64,000 bases of DNA, taken from contig PKFB01000015.1 of NCBI GenBank assembly GCA_002919305.1, positions 126,793 through 190,792 of the forward strand, given 5' to 3'. Below the pieces are notes generated by a model. It was not told where the DNA came from, did no database searches, and was given only the letters and a program-made list of their open reading frames with translations. The first letter of the stretch is position 1. Every line of letters starts with the position of its first letter. Source of the DNA: Actinomycetales bacterium. GTDB taxonomy: Bacteria > Actinomycetota > Actinomycetes > Mycobacteriales > Micromonosporaceae. The position numbers were made by a program, and so were the translations under genes. Shown here piece after piece: positions 45,908-54,769 of the stretch.

Positions 45908-46575
45908 GACCCCACCGTCCGGGTAATCCGATCCAGCGTCGGCAGCGGCACGACCTGGTATCTGCCCAGGTACGCGGCCAGCAGGTCCAGGTGTTGGCCG
46001 GTCAATGGGGCGCTGGGGATCGGCGTCCCGTTGGAGAAAGCCCGAAATCCATCCCCGCCGGCCCACAGGAAAGTGCTGATGGTGACGCGGTAGTCGGTCG
46101 TCGCCACGACCGGTGTGCCATTGATCGTGACGGATGCCGGGTCGACCCGACGCCCCGGCGGCGCGGTCGGATCCCACCGGTAACGCAGTCCATGCGAGAC
46201 CTGCAGGATGGTGTGCCTGCCGGGGTGTGGATTGTCGAACTGCTGCTCCAAAGCGGCGCACAGATCGGCGCCTGTCAGGCTGATGGTGATCAGGCTCTGC
46301 CGCAGCGGGAGCGCGCGCAGCGCGTCCTCCAAGGTGATCTCGACCGGACCCGGCGCCGGGTTCGGGCATGGGAACGGCGGCAGATCGTAATGCAGCTCGG
46401 TGGGGCTGATCAGCGCGGCGACGTTTCCGCCCCAGGTCTCGGTGCCGACCTGGATGGCGTCGGCGACGACATCGCCGAGTGTTGACTCACCGGCGTCGTT
46501 CGGGCGACGCGTCAGTGGACCGGCCACGCGACCGATCACACGGGCGGTCCATGGTCGGACCGAAACAACATCCAC
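45904..46575 (-). CDS. Orphan 5'-nucleotidase C-terminal domain protein
   Basis: The 223-aa product corresponds to the 5_nucleotid_C domain alone: VIGRVAGPLTRRPNDAGEST, LGDVVADAIQ, the substrate loop ITISLTGADLCAALEQQF and the STFLWAGGDGFRAF motif. Complete enzymes have an N-terminal metallophosphoesterase domain and signal peptide before this. Both are missing here. The next gene is a metallophosphoesterase, but of a different class and already carrying its own signal. So this is either a truncated remnant or a split partner. Start uncertain. Confidence 0.75.
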   Translation of the reverse strand: MDVVSVRPWTARVIGRVAGPLTRRPNDAGESTLGDVVADAIQVGTETWGGNVAALISPTELHYDLPPFPCPNPAPGPVEITLEDALRALPLRQSLITISLTGADLCAALEQQFDNPHPGRHTILQVSHGLRYRWDPTAPPGRRVDPASVTINGTPVVATTDYRVTISTFLWAGGDGFRAFSNGTPIPSAPLTGQHLDLLAAYLGRYQVVPLPTLDRITRTVGS

Positions 46576-46767
46576 GTTGTGTAAGCGTTACATAACACAG
46601 TGACACCGAAGTGATCAATCCCTGAACGTCTCATTCGCCGGTTGGACACACCCTCGTGACGTTCGTCGCGGCTCCACTCGCTGAAGATCACCACGCTGGC
46701 CGAGGTACGGCACACTGGAACCTCGCCATGATCAACATCGAGGCCGATGTTGCAGGAGAGGAGTGTC

Positions 46768-47205
46768 ATGTCAGAGGAAGCGCCGGTCAGTGAGCTGCGC
46801 CTGGTGGTGACGGTGGAGGACTATGACGAGGCGCTGCGGTTCTACCGGGATGTGCTGGGTCTGCGGGAACGCGCGGCGTTCTCCTCCCCCGGGGGTCGGG
46901 TCACGATCCTGGAGGCGGGGCGCGCCACGCTGGAGCTGACCGATCCGACCCACGCGGCTTTCATCGATCAGGTGGAAGTGGGGCGCCGGGTAGCCGGGCA
47001 CATCCGGGTGGCTTTCCAGGTTCCCGATTCATCGGCCGCGACGGCGAAGCTCGCCGAGGCTGGTGCCACGGTTATCGCCGAGCCCACCCGCACTCCCTGG
47101 AACTCGCTGAACTCCCGGTTGAACGCGCCAGGGGGTCTGCAGCTAACGCTGTTTGAAGAGTTGTCTGAAGTCTCTGACTCCACGGCCACCGACTCCGACC
47201 AGTAA
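46768..47205 (+). CDS. VOC (glyoxalase) superfamily protein
   Basis: The 145-aa product begins at the ATG at 46768 with GGAGAGGAG upstream. Fold elements: LRLVVTVEDYDEALRFYRDV (first module) and HIRVAFQVPDSSAATAKLAEAG (second), with NAPGGLQLTLFEE. A likely lyase, dioxygenase or antibiotic-binding member; the substrate is unknown. A Ser/Thr/Asp-rich C-terminal tail follows the fold. It has its own gene unit. Confidence 0.87.
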   Translation: MSEEAPVSELRLVVTVEDYDEALRFYRDVLGLRERAAFSSPGGRVTILEAGRATLELTDPTHAAFIDQVEVGRRVAGHIRVAFQVPDSSAATAKLAEAGATVIAEPTRTPWNSLNSRLNAPGGLQLTLFEELSEVSDSTATDSDQ

Positions 47206-47437
47206 CTGGTTCTGGCGTCGGCCCATGCCGCGGCCATGGCGGCCGTAATGGTGTCATCCGCACGGCTACAGACACGGGTATCGCTCCCACTACGAGTGGT
47301 TGCCTCCGCGCCCACAATACGGGAATATTGTTTTTGGAAGCCGGAAGTGGGATTCAACGAACTGATTCCGGATGTTTCCTGTTTCGTTTTCCAGATTCGG
47401 CGCACTACCTCCGTTCCCTCCTTTTAAGGAGAGGATC

Positions 47438-47857
47438 GTGCTTCGACGTCTGGCTCTCCCGGTGGTCACCGCCTTCGCCATGCTGCTGGCTTCCATGGCC
47501 GTGGCCGCTGGCCCAGCCCACGCCGCGTCGTCTTCCCTCGCCGTCGCCTCCCCCGCCCGGCTCGCCTGCACCATAGTGGCGAAGTGGGACAACGGTTATG
47601 TCCTGTCGTGCGACGTCTACAACTCGGGTGCGCCTCAGCGTTGGGTTCTGGAGTTCGCTCTCCCGGTCGGCACACAGGTGATCGGCAGCTGGAATGTCAG
47701 CGTGTCCCAGGCCGGGCAGCACTACACGGTCCGCCCGTCGGCCTCGACGTCCCCTGTCCCCGTCCCTGAGGATCCTTATTCCTTCGGTCTGGTCTTCCAC
47801 GGCACGGGCCTGCCGTACCGTTGCTTGTTCAACGGTGAGCCCTGTCGGCTCGTCTGA
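47438..47857 (+). CDS. Small secreted protein with CBM2-like domain
   Basis: The 139-aa product starts at a GTG at 47438 after AAGGAGAG. The signal peptide LRRLALPVVTAFAMLLASMA ends at AHA. The mature part resembles a cellulose/chitin-binding CBM2: CTIVAKWDNGYVLSC, then RWVLEFALPVG and IGSWNVSVSQAG, with a paired Cys near the end. It stands alone, without a catalytic domain. The exposed Trp residues that bind polysaccharide are partly present. It could be an adhesin or matrix protein. Confidence 0.75.
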   Translation: MLRRLALPVVTAFAMLLASMAVAAGPAHAASSSLAVASPARLACTIVAKWDNGYVLSCDVYNSGAPQRWVLEFALPVGTQVIGSWNVSVSQAGQHYTVRPSASTSPVPVPEDPYSFGLVFHGTGLPYRCLFNGEPCRLV

Positions 47858-47917
47858 GGTCTCTGACGCCGGCGCTTCGCACCACCGGTCCGACACAGTC
47901 ATGTCCTGAACGGTGAA

Positions 47918-47959
47918 GCGGGGCGTGGGGTGAACCCCCACCCTCTCCCCACGCCCCGC
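47918..47959. terminator. Bidirectional terminator
   Basis: GCGGGGCGTGGGG (47918-47930) with 47947-47959, perfect 13-bp stem, 16-nt loop, between the convergent CBM2-like and nrdB genes. Confidence 0.8.
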
Positions 47960-48010
47960 GACGTGCCCGGAGCATGATCCGACTCCGGGGTTGCCCGTCG
48001 ATGGACGGCC

Positions 48011-49027
48011 TCAGAAGTCCTCATCCAAGGTCACGTTTCCAGTTACGGCGACCTGGTACGCGGTGGGGCGCCGCTCAAAGAAGTTGGTCAGTTCCTGTAC
48101 GTCCTGAAGCGCCATGAAGCTAAACGGATTGGTCGCCCCGAACCGGGTCGGCATTCTCAGTCTGGCCAGGCGTTGATCGGCGACATAGCACAGGTAGGAG
48201 TGCATGTCCGCCACGGTCATCCCGGGCAGCCCGTCCCCACACAGGTCCCGAGCGAACTGGGTTTCGGCCTCGACCGCCTCCTCCAGCATCGCGGTGACCT
48301 GACGGGTCAATTCCGCGTCGAACAGCTCAGGTTCCTCGTGGCGTACCGTGTCCACCACGCTGAAGGCGAAGGCCATGTGCGCTGATTCATCCCGGAAAAC
48401 CCAGTTGGTTCCAGTGGCCAGGCCGTCGAGAAACCCACGGGACCGCAGCCAGTAGACGTAGGCGAAAGCGCCGTAGAAGAACAGTCCTTCGATGCAGGAC
48501 GCGAAACAGATGAGATTGAGCAGGAAGGCGCGCCGCTCCTCCCGGGTCCGCAGCGTCGTCAATTCCTGGATGGAGTCGATCCACCGGAAGCAGAATTCCG
48601 CCTTATCGCGGATCGAGGGGATGTTTTCGACCGCGGCGAAGGCCTGGGTCCGGTCCTCGGGATCCGGAAGATAGGTGTCCAGCAGCGTCAGATAGAACTG
48701 GACGTGCACAGCCTCCTCAAATAGTTGGCGGGACAGATACAGCCGTGCCTCCGGCGCGTTGATGTGCCGGTACAGGTTGAGCACCAGGTTGTTGGCGACG
48801 ATGGTGTCGCCGGTGGCGAAGAAGGCCACGAGCCGGTTGACCAGATGCCGTTCCCCGGGGGCCAGACGCTCCAGGTCGGGCAGGTCGGAGGCGAGGTCCA
48901 CCTCCTCGACGGTCCAAGTGTTGCGGATCGCGGCGCGGTACTGCTCGTAGAAGTGCGGGTAGCGCATCGGACGCAGGGTCAGGCTCATCCCTGGATCGAG
49001 CAGCATGGTTCGGTCGGTCACTGGCAC
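48011..49027 (-). CDS. nrdB: Ribonucleotide reductase class I, small (R2) subunit
   Basis: Holds the diiron-tyrosyl radical cofactor for NrdA. The 338-aa helix bundle has iron-ligand motifs in FEEAVHVQFY (ExxH, with the radical Tyr four after His) and RDESAHMAFAF, plus the first ligand Asp in ATGDTIV. The C-terminal tail VTLDEDF should dock on NrdA. A GTG start overlaps the nrdA stop by 10 bases. Confidence 0.95.
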   Translation of the reverse strand: MPVTDRTMLLDPGMSLTLRPMRYPHFYEQYRAAIRNTWTVEEVDLASDLPDLERLAPGERHLVNRLVAFFATGDTIVANNLVLNLYRHINAPEARLYLSRQLFEEAVHVQFYLTLLDTYLPDPEDRTQAFAAVENIPSIRDKAEFCFRWIDSIQELTTLRTREERRAFLLNLICFASCIEGLFFYGAFAYVYWLRSRGFLDGLATGTNWVFRDESAHMAFAFSVVDTVRHEEPELFDAELTRQVTAMLEEAVEAETQFARDLCGDGLPGMTVADMHSYLCYVADQRLARLRMPTRFGATNPFSFMALQDVQELTNFFERRPTAYQVAVTGNVTLDEDF

Positions 49028-51339
49028 GCCTCACAGATCTCGGGGTTTTCCAGGGAGCAGGCCTCCACAGAGGACAGTGATGACTGAGGGGACGACGAGG
49101 TCACGTCGACGGCGGAGACCGTGGTCTGAGCGATTCGGGTGGCCGGTCGGGAGCGCAGGTAATAGGTGGTCTTCAGGCCTTTGCGCCAGGCGTACATGTA
49201 CATCGACGACAACTTGCCGATGGTCGGGGTGGCCATAAACAGATTCAGCGATTGAGACTGGTCGATGTACGGGGCCCGGGCCGCGGCCAGGTCGATCAAA
49301 GCCCGCTGCGGCAATTCCCATGCCGTGCGGTACAGCCGCCGCAGGTCATCCGGGATCTGGGGAATGTCGGCCACCGACCCTTCGGCACGCAGAATGGCCT
49401 GCCTGATCTGCTCCGTCCACAGGCCACGCGCTTTCAGGTCCGCCACCAGGTACCGGTTCACCTGGAGGAACTCGCCCGACAGCGTCTCCCGTTTGTACAC
49501 ATTGGACACAATGGGCTCGATACATTCGGCGCAGCCGGCGATGGAGGCGACGGTGGCGGTCGGCGCGATCGCGATCATCAGGGAGTTCCGCAGCCCGACC
49601 CGCGCGATCCGTTCCCGAAGCGCCTGCCACTCCTCGGGCTGGGTGGGGCGGGCGTCCGGCCAGTGATCAATGTGGAGCGTCCCCTGGGCGGTACGGGTCT
49701 CGGGGTACGCCGGATGCGGCCCGTACCGCTCCGCCAGGTCCGCGGAGGTCCGGTAGGCGGCCAACGCGATGTGCTCGGCGATCCGGGTAGACAGCTCCAG
49801 CGCCTCCGGGGAGTCGAACGGCAACCGCAGCCGGAAGAACACATCGGCCAGACCCATCACGCCCAGGCCGACCGGGCGCCATCGGCGGTTGGCCGCGGCC
49901 GCCTCAGGGGTCGGGTAGTAGGTCAGGTCGATGGAGCGGTCCAGCAACGTCAGTGCGCTCCGGACCGTCCGGGCCAGCGCGGCGAAGTCGATCCCGGTAT
50001 CGGTGCAGTGGGCGGCGAGGTTGATCGAGCCGAGGTTGCACACCGCCACCTCGCTGTCGGAGGTGACCTCCAGGATCTCGGTGCACAGGTTGGACAGATG
50101 GACCACGTTCTCCGGCCGGGCGGTCTGGTTGCAGGTCCGGTTGGCGGCGTCCTTGAACGTCATCCAGCCGTTGCCGGTCTGAGCGAGGGTCCGCATCATG
50201 CGGCCGTAGAGCGTCCGCGCCGGCAGGGTGCGGACCGCCTTACCGGCCGCCTCTGCGGCGGCGTACGCGGCGTCGAAACGCTCTCCCCACAGGTCCACCA
50301 ACTCCGGGGTGTCCTTCGGGTCGAACAGGGACCACTGGGCGTCAGCCTCCACGCGTCGCATGAACTCGTCCGGCACCCACACCGCCAGATTGAGGTTGTG
50401 GGTACGCCGGGTCTCATCCCCGGTGTTGTCGCGAAGTTCGAGAAATTCCTCGATGTCGGCGTGCCAGGGTTCCAGGTAGACGCACGCGGCGCCTTTGCGC
50501 CTGCCTCCCTGGTTGACCGCCGCCACACTGGCGTCCAGGGTCCTCAGCCACGGCACAATGCCGTTGGACAGCCCATTGGTGCCTCGGATCAGCGACCCCC
50601 GCGACCGGATCCGAGTCCAGGAGATCCCGATTCCCCCGGCGTACTTGGACAGTTTGGCCACCTGCGCGTACCGCTCGTATATGGACTCCAGTTCGTCGCG
50701 AGGTGAGTCCAACAGGAAACACGAGGACAGTTGTGGGCGTCGGGTCCCGGCGTTGAATAGCGTGGGTGAGCTGGGCAGATACTCCAGGTGGCTCATCATG
50801 CGGTAGGCGCGCGCCACCTCATCGACCGTTGCGGACAGTCCACACGCGACTCTGAGCCAGAAGTGCTGGGGCCGCTCCAGAACCCGGCGGGTGGTCGGAT
50901 GCCGCAGCAGGTAGCGGTCGTAGACCGTGCGCAAGCCGAAGTACTCAAACCGGTCGTCGGCGCTTTCGTCGACGAGGGCATCCAGCTCGGTGGCGTGCGC
51001 GGTGACGAAGGCGTACAGCGTGTCGGAGACCAAGCCAGCCTTATGGCAGGCCGCCACCGAGTCGCTGAACGAGGCGACGCCGGCCTCCTCCGCGATGTGG
51101 CTGGCGAGTAGCCGGGCGGCGAGGCGACTGTACGCCGGGTCGACGGTCACCAGCGCGGCCGCCGTCTCCATCGCGCGCTGCCGCAGGTCGGCCCGCGTCG
51201 CTCCTGGCCAGACCCCAGCGATGACCGGTCTGGTCACCGTGTCGGGGTCCACCCCCTCCAAACCGACGGCCCGAGCCTGAACCTCCTCGACGATCGAGTT
51301 CAGTGTGGCGGCGTCAGGCGGCGCCAATGACAAAGTCAC
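49018..51339 (-). CDS. nrdA: Ribonucleotide reductase class I, large (R1) subunit, with truncated ATP-cone
   Basis: Catalytic subunit converting ribonucleoside diphosphates to deoxyribonucleotides. The 773-aa protein has the catalytic Cys triad (SSCFLLD, HLSNLCTEI, AVCNLGSINL) and a C-terminal redox pair CEAC. The N-terminus, from a GTG at 51339 after GGGGAG, lacks the beta-strand start (KRDG...) of the ATP-cone. Only the second half (VTVDPAYSRLAARLLASHI) is present. So ATP/dATP activity regulation may be altered or lost. It is transcribed with nrdB. Confidence 0.95.
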   Translation of the reverse strand: MTLSLAPPDAATLNSIVEEVQARAVGLEGVDPDTVTRPVIAGVWPGATRADLRQRAMETAAALVTVDPAYSRLAARLLASHIAEEAGVASFSDSVAACHKAGLVSDTLYAFVTAHATELDALVDESADDRFEYFGLRTVYDRYLLRHPTTRRVLERPQHFWLRVACGLSATVDEVARAYRMMSHLEYLPSSPTLFNAGTRRPQLSSCFLLDSPRDELESIYERYAQVAKLSKYAGGIGISWTRIRSRGSLIRGTNGLSNGIVPWLRTLDASVAAVNQGGRRKGAACVYLEPWHADIEEFLELRDNTGDETRRTHNLNLAVWVPDEFMRRVEADAQWSLFDPKDTPELVDLWGERFDAAYAAAEAAGKAVRTLPARTLYGRMMRTLAQTGNGWMTFKDAANRTCNQTARPENVVHLSNLCTEILEVTSDSEVAVCNLGSINLAAHCTDTGIDFAALARTVRSALTLLDRSIDLTYYPTPEAAAANRRWRPVGLGVMGLADVFFRLRLPFDSPEALELSTRIAEHIALAAYRTSADLAERYGPHPAYPETRTAQGTLHIDHWPDARPTQPEEWQALRERIARVGLRNSLMIAIAPTATVASIAGCAECIEPIVSNVYKRETLSGEFLQVNRYLVADLKARGLWTEQIRQAILRAEGSVADIPQIPDDLRRLYRTAWELPQRALIDLAAARAPYIDQSQSLNLFMATPTIGKLSSMYMYAWRKGLKTTYYLRSRPATRIAQTTVSAVDVTSSSPQSSLSSVEACSLENPEICEACQ

Positions 51340-51517
51340 GGCATCTCCCCTTTATGTGGACATGGCAGCCCGTGGCCTCGTCGGGACGGTCAGGACGGCG
51401 GAGGCCACGGCAGGGCAGGGCGAGGCGGCGGGTACATGAGCACCCGCTTGTGGAGTGGCCACCGCACGTGCGCCTTGGTGGGTACGCGTCTGCACGACAG
51501 CCACGGCTCAGGGAGCA

Positions 51518-51561
51518 TACATCTAGTGGCTCCTAAGGCAAGTACCCCCTACAAGTTGTGG
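51518..51561. promoter_or_regulatory. nrdA regulatory: Two candidate NrdR boxes upstream of nrdA
   Basis: TACATCTAGTGG (51518-51529) and TACAAGTTGTGG (51550-51561) share TACAnnTnGTGG and are spaced 32 bases apart (three helical turns), the spacing known for tandem NrdR sites. They lie about 180 bases before the nrdA start. The rest of 51340-51856 contains no gene. Confidence 0.5.
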
Positions 51562-51751
51562 TTGCGTGACATCGTCGGCTCGGCGTGTCTCCCCGCCGCC
51601 GAGCCCAATCGGTGGTACTGCCCGCCGGATCCACCCAGCGCGCCCCGTTCTCGCTTCCGCCTCGCCCCTATCCGCACCCTCCACTCATCGGCTCGCCTCC
51701 CCCTGACGCCACACGGGGCAGAAGCGGCCCGTCAGCCCGCTCTATCCATGG

Positions 51752-51828
51752 AGACAAAAAATCCGTTGACCATGAGTTTTCGGGCGTATCTTCCGGAGTA
51801 ATACGCGGCAAAACCCCATGATCAACGG
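51752..51828 (-). terminator. Terminator for the gene ending at 51857
   Basis: Long imperfect inverted repeat: 51763-51789 against 51801-51828 (about 24 pairs, 11-nt loop). On the minus strand it is followed by ATTTTTTG, making an intrinsic terminator for the NmrA-like gene and isolating nrdA. Confidence 0.75.
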
Positions 51829-51856
51829 AGGTGTAACGCGCTGTACGAAACGCGTC

Positions 51857-52486
51857 TTAATACCCGATCCCCACGGCGACACCGATGCTGTCCGGGTCAT
51901 TCAGGCACTCCAGCGCGCAGTGCGCTAAATCCGCACGGGATATGCTGAACCCACCACGGACATTACGGTTGAAAGCCCGCCGGTAATGGCCGGTCAACGC
52001 CCCGTTGGTCAGCCTCGGGGGACGCAGAATGGTCCATTCCAGCCCGCTGTCCCGCACCTGGCTTTCCATTCTCACCACATCCGCGAACGGATGGCGGAGG
52101 ATCCACTGCACAATCGGCTTAATCAACACCTTAGTGAAGAATCCGTCCCCCTCAGAGAACGGCCCATTAGCGCTGACCACAATGAAACGGCGGACCCCCA
52201 CCGCCCGCATCGCGGTGATGATGCTGCGTGCGCTGTCCGTACACACGGTTGTCGGTTTTAAATCCCGAGGACCGATCGCCGATATCACGGCGTCCCGCCC
52301 CACGATGGCGGACTCGACCGCGCTGGGGTCCATGACGTTGGCGCGGACCACCGTCAGGTGAGGGTCAGTCCCTAACCCGGTGGCCTCGCCGCGTACCACG
52401 GCGGTCACCTCATGCCCGGCCGCCAAGGCCTGGCGCACCAGTTGCCGACCCGTCCCCCCAGTGGCTCCGAAGATTGTGAGCTTCAC
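51857..52486 (-). CDS. NAD(P)-binding NmrA/SDR-like oxidoreductase
   Basis: The 209-aa product starts at a GTG at 52486 with AGAGAGGGG. The frame extends further upstream without homology. Rossmann motif: VKLTIFGATGGTGRQLV, then a dinucleotide loop AVVRGEATG, and RRFIVVSANGPF in the middle. Such proteins are NAD(P)-dependent reductases or redox-sensing regulators. It is divergent from a double-domain MarR regulator, so that is its likely controller. Confidence 0.85.
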   Translation of the reverse strand: MKLTIFGATGGTGRQLVRQALAAGHEVTAVVRGEATGLGTDPHLTVVRANVMDPSAVESAIVGRDAVISAIGPRDLKPTTVCTDSARSIITAMRAVGVRRFIVVSANGPFSEGDGFFTKVLIKPIVQWILRHPFADVVRMESQVRDSGLEWTILRPPRLTNGALTGHYRRAFNRNVRGGFSISRADLAHCALECLNDPDSIGVAVGIGY

Positions 52487-52630
52487 GCGCGTACCCCTCT
52501 CTAACGCGAAACCGGCGAGCCGCGGCGGGTGGCCACCCAGCTGCCCTGTGACAGGGCCGGTGCCGCCACGGGGCCGTGGCGGCGCGACGGCATACGTGCC
52601 CGGGCACCCTGACAGTAAACGTTCACCACA

Positions 52631-52658
52631 GAAACCGTCAACCATTGAAACCATCAAC
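52631..52658. repeat. Direct repeat in the divergent regulatory region
   Basis: GAAACCGTCAAC (52631-52642) and GAAACCATCAAC (52647-52658), period 16 bases, between the NmrA-like gene and the double-MarR gene. Likely operator half-sites. Confidence 0.5.
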
Positions 52659-52712
52659 AGCGATAACTATTGAGGGGAGGAACGACTGGTACGCTGGGTG
52701 CCGGAGGTGGGA

Positions 52713-53612
52713 GTGCTCAGCGAAGGCGTGACGGAAAACGCGACCATCCCGGCGTCGCTCGCCGGCTACACCGGTTTTCTGCTGCGTCGCGTCTTCGTCT
52801 ACGCCACCCAGGTCATCCAGGAGCTCATGCCAGCGGGAACGCATCTCCGGGATGTCACGATCCTGAACGCGCTCGCCAACGGCGTGCCCCGGTCACAGCA
52901 GGAGCTGGCCTCCGCTTTAGGGATCAACCGGACGATCATGGTGAAGCTCATCGACCGGTTGGAGGGCGCTGGGTACGTCGAACGGCGCCGCAACCCTCAG
53001 GATCGCCGCTCCTACCTGCTGTCGGTGACCCCGGCCGGGCACCGGGCGCGTCAAGAGTTGACGCCGCTGGTGCTGGAAGGACAGCGGCGCGTCACCGCCC
53101 CCTTGGCACCTGCGGATATCGCTCGCCTCAGCACCCTGCTCGAGCGGCTCTTCCCGGAGTTCACATGGCCGATGCCGGAAGCGCCCAACTGGCGCTGCGT
53201 CGCCCTGGTGGCCTGCGGCTACCAGCAGTTGCGGAGCCGCACCGATGAGGCGTTGGCGGACACCGGTCTGCAGGTTCGTCACCTCGGCGTGCTGATCGTC
53301 CTTGCGGACCTGGAGCCATGTACCCAACAGCGACTGGCAGCGGAGCTTGGCCTCACCGAGCCGGTCATGGTGCAGCTGATCGACTACTTAGAACGCGGCG
53401 GGTTGGTCGACCGGCGCCGCCACCCTGAGGACCGACGTCGCTACGCGCTCACCCTCACCGCATCGGGGCGCGACCGGCTCCAGCGGGCACGCGCCGTCAT
53501 CGACGAGATCCAGGCGTGGATCCGCCACACCCTAGGTGAGCAGGAGCTGAAGGAGCTGCATCACCTGCTCCTCCAGCTCCTTCCTGAAACAACCGCGCCC
53601 GTCAGGCGGTGA
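52713..53612 (+). CDS. Double MarR-domain transcriptional regulator
   Basis: About 299 aa containing two complete MarR modules in tandem: the first around QELASALGINRTIMVKLIDR and RRRNPQDRRSYLLSVTPAG, the second around LAAELGLTEPVMVQLIDYLE and RRRHPEDRRRYALTLTASG. MarR proteins are normally about 150-aa dimers, so this is a covalent pseudo-dimer. GTG 52713 has GGAGGT close upstream. GTG 52698 is also open. The 3' end overlaps the convergent oxidoreductase gene by 11 bases. Confidence 0.88.
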   Translation: MLSEGVTENATIPASLAGYTGFLLRRVFVYATQVIQELMPAGTHLRDVTILNALANGVPRSQQELASALGINRTIMVKLIDRLEGAGYVERRRNPQDRRSYLLSVTPAGHRARQELTPLVLEGQRRVTAPLAPADIARLSTLLERLFPEFTWPMPEAPNWRCVALVACGYQQLRSRTDEALADTGLQVRHLGVLIVLADLEPCTQQRLAAELGLTEPVMVQLIDYLERGGLVDRRRHPEDRRRYALTLTASGRDRLQRARAVIDEIQAWIRHTLGEQELKELHHLLLQLLPETTAPVRR

Positions 53613-54549
53613 CGGTCAAAACGAGCTTGCCGCGGACCCGCCCGGACTCGCTGAGTTCGTGCAGCTTGGCCACCTCCGCCAGCGGCGCCGTGGCCGCGAC
53701 CTCCACACGCAGCCTGCCGGCCTCCACAAGGGAAACCAGTTCCCGCAGCCCGATGGGATCCGGCTCAACCAGCACGAATCCGGCCCACACCCCGCGCTCC
53801 TCGGCCTCGGCGGCCGACACCCCGGGCCCGGTGAGCTGAATGAGATACCCGCCGCGGCGCAGCGTCCGCAGCGAGCGGGTCGCGTAATCCCCGCCGATCG
53901 TGTCCAGCACCACGTCGACGTCGCTCACCACCTCGGCGAAGTCCACCTCGGTGTAGTCGATCACGTCATCGGCGCCGAGCGCGCGGACGAAGTCGTGGTT
54001 GACCCGACGCGCCGTGCCGATCACGTACGCGCCCCAGGCCTTGGCGATCTGCACGGCCAGGTGCCCCACGCCTCCGGCGGCGGCGTGCACCAGGACCCGC
54101 TGTCCCGGTTGGATATTGGCGGTGTCGACCAGCGCCTGCCACGCGGTGAGGCCGGCCAGTGGCAACCCGGCGGCCTGAACGTGATCCAGTGACGCCGGCT
54201 TGCGGACGAACTGGCGCGCCGGCGCGGTCACATACTCCGCGTACGCGCCCGCCGGGCGTGGGAACCACGGCATCCCGAATACCTCATCGCCCGGCTTGAA
54301 GATCGTGACTCCGGCCCCCACCTTCTCGACCACTCCTGAGACGTCGTGCCCCAGGATGAACGGCGGCTCCCCCAAGGTGCCCAGGCCACCGGTGCGGCGG
54401 GTCTTCCAGTCGATTGGGTTGATGCCGGCCGCATGCACCCGCACCTGGATCTCGGTGGGGAGCGGTTCGGGCCGCTCCACTTCCTGTTCGACGAGGACTT
54501 CCGGTCCCCCCAGGGCCGTCGCCACTACTGCACGCATGCGCACGGACAT
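53602..54549 (-). CDS. Zinc-free MDR-type NADPH:quinone oxidoreductase
   Basis: The 315-aa medium-chain reductase has GHDVSGVVEKVGAG in the catalytic domain and the nucleotide site QRVLVHAAAGGVGHLAVQIA. The zinc-ligand Cys residues of alcohol dehydrogenases are absent. It probably detoxifies quinones or reactive enones. Start ATG 54549 with GGGAG. It converges with the double MarR gene, and the next upstream gene is another MarR regulator, so a redox-responsive block is likely. Confidence 0.9.
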   Translation of the reverse strand: MSVRMRAVVATALGGPEVLVEQEVERPEPLPTEIQVRVHAAGINPIDWKTRRTGGLGTLGEPPFILGHDVSGVVEKVGAGVTIFKPGDEVFGMPWFPRPAGAYAEYVTAPARQFVRKPASLDHVQAAGLPLAGLTAWQALVDTANIQPGQRVLVHAAAGGVGHLAVQIAKAWGAYVIGTARRVNHDFVRALGADDVIDYTEVDFAEVVSDVDVVLDTIGGDYATRSLRTLRRGGYLIQLTGPGVSAAEAEERGVWAGFVLVEPDPIGLRELVSLVEAGRLRVEVAATAPLAEVAKLHELSESGRVRGKLVLTVTA

Positions 54550-54769
54550 CGCGTACTCCCTTTTCCATGACCAGTCAGGGCAGCCACATCACTATTTATC
54601 CGACTATCACAGAGTATGGCGAGAACCTCGGTTCCTATTGGAAAGAAAGATCAGGCGAAAACCACTCTTGTCCGACGGGCAGACGTTTTGTGAATTCCCG
54701 CCTTCTCAACGCCGACCGAACCGGACACCACGACGGTTACCTGCGAATATGCCCGGCTCGCGGGACCGC

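Noticed and set aside
45908..46369. N-terminal extension of the metallophosphoesterase
   Set aside because: It overlaps the 5'-nucleotidase-domain gene in another frame. The Tat-like signal starts at 45907.
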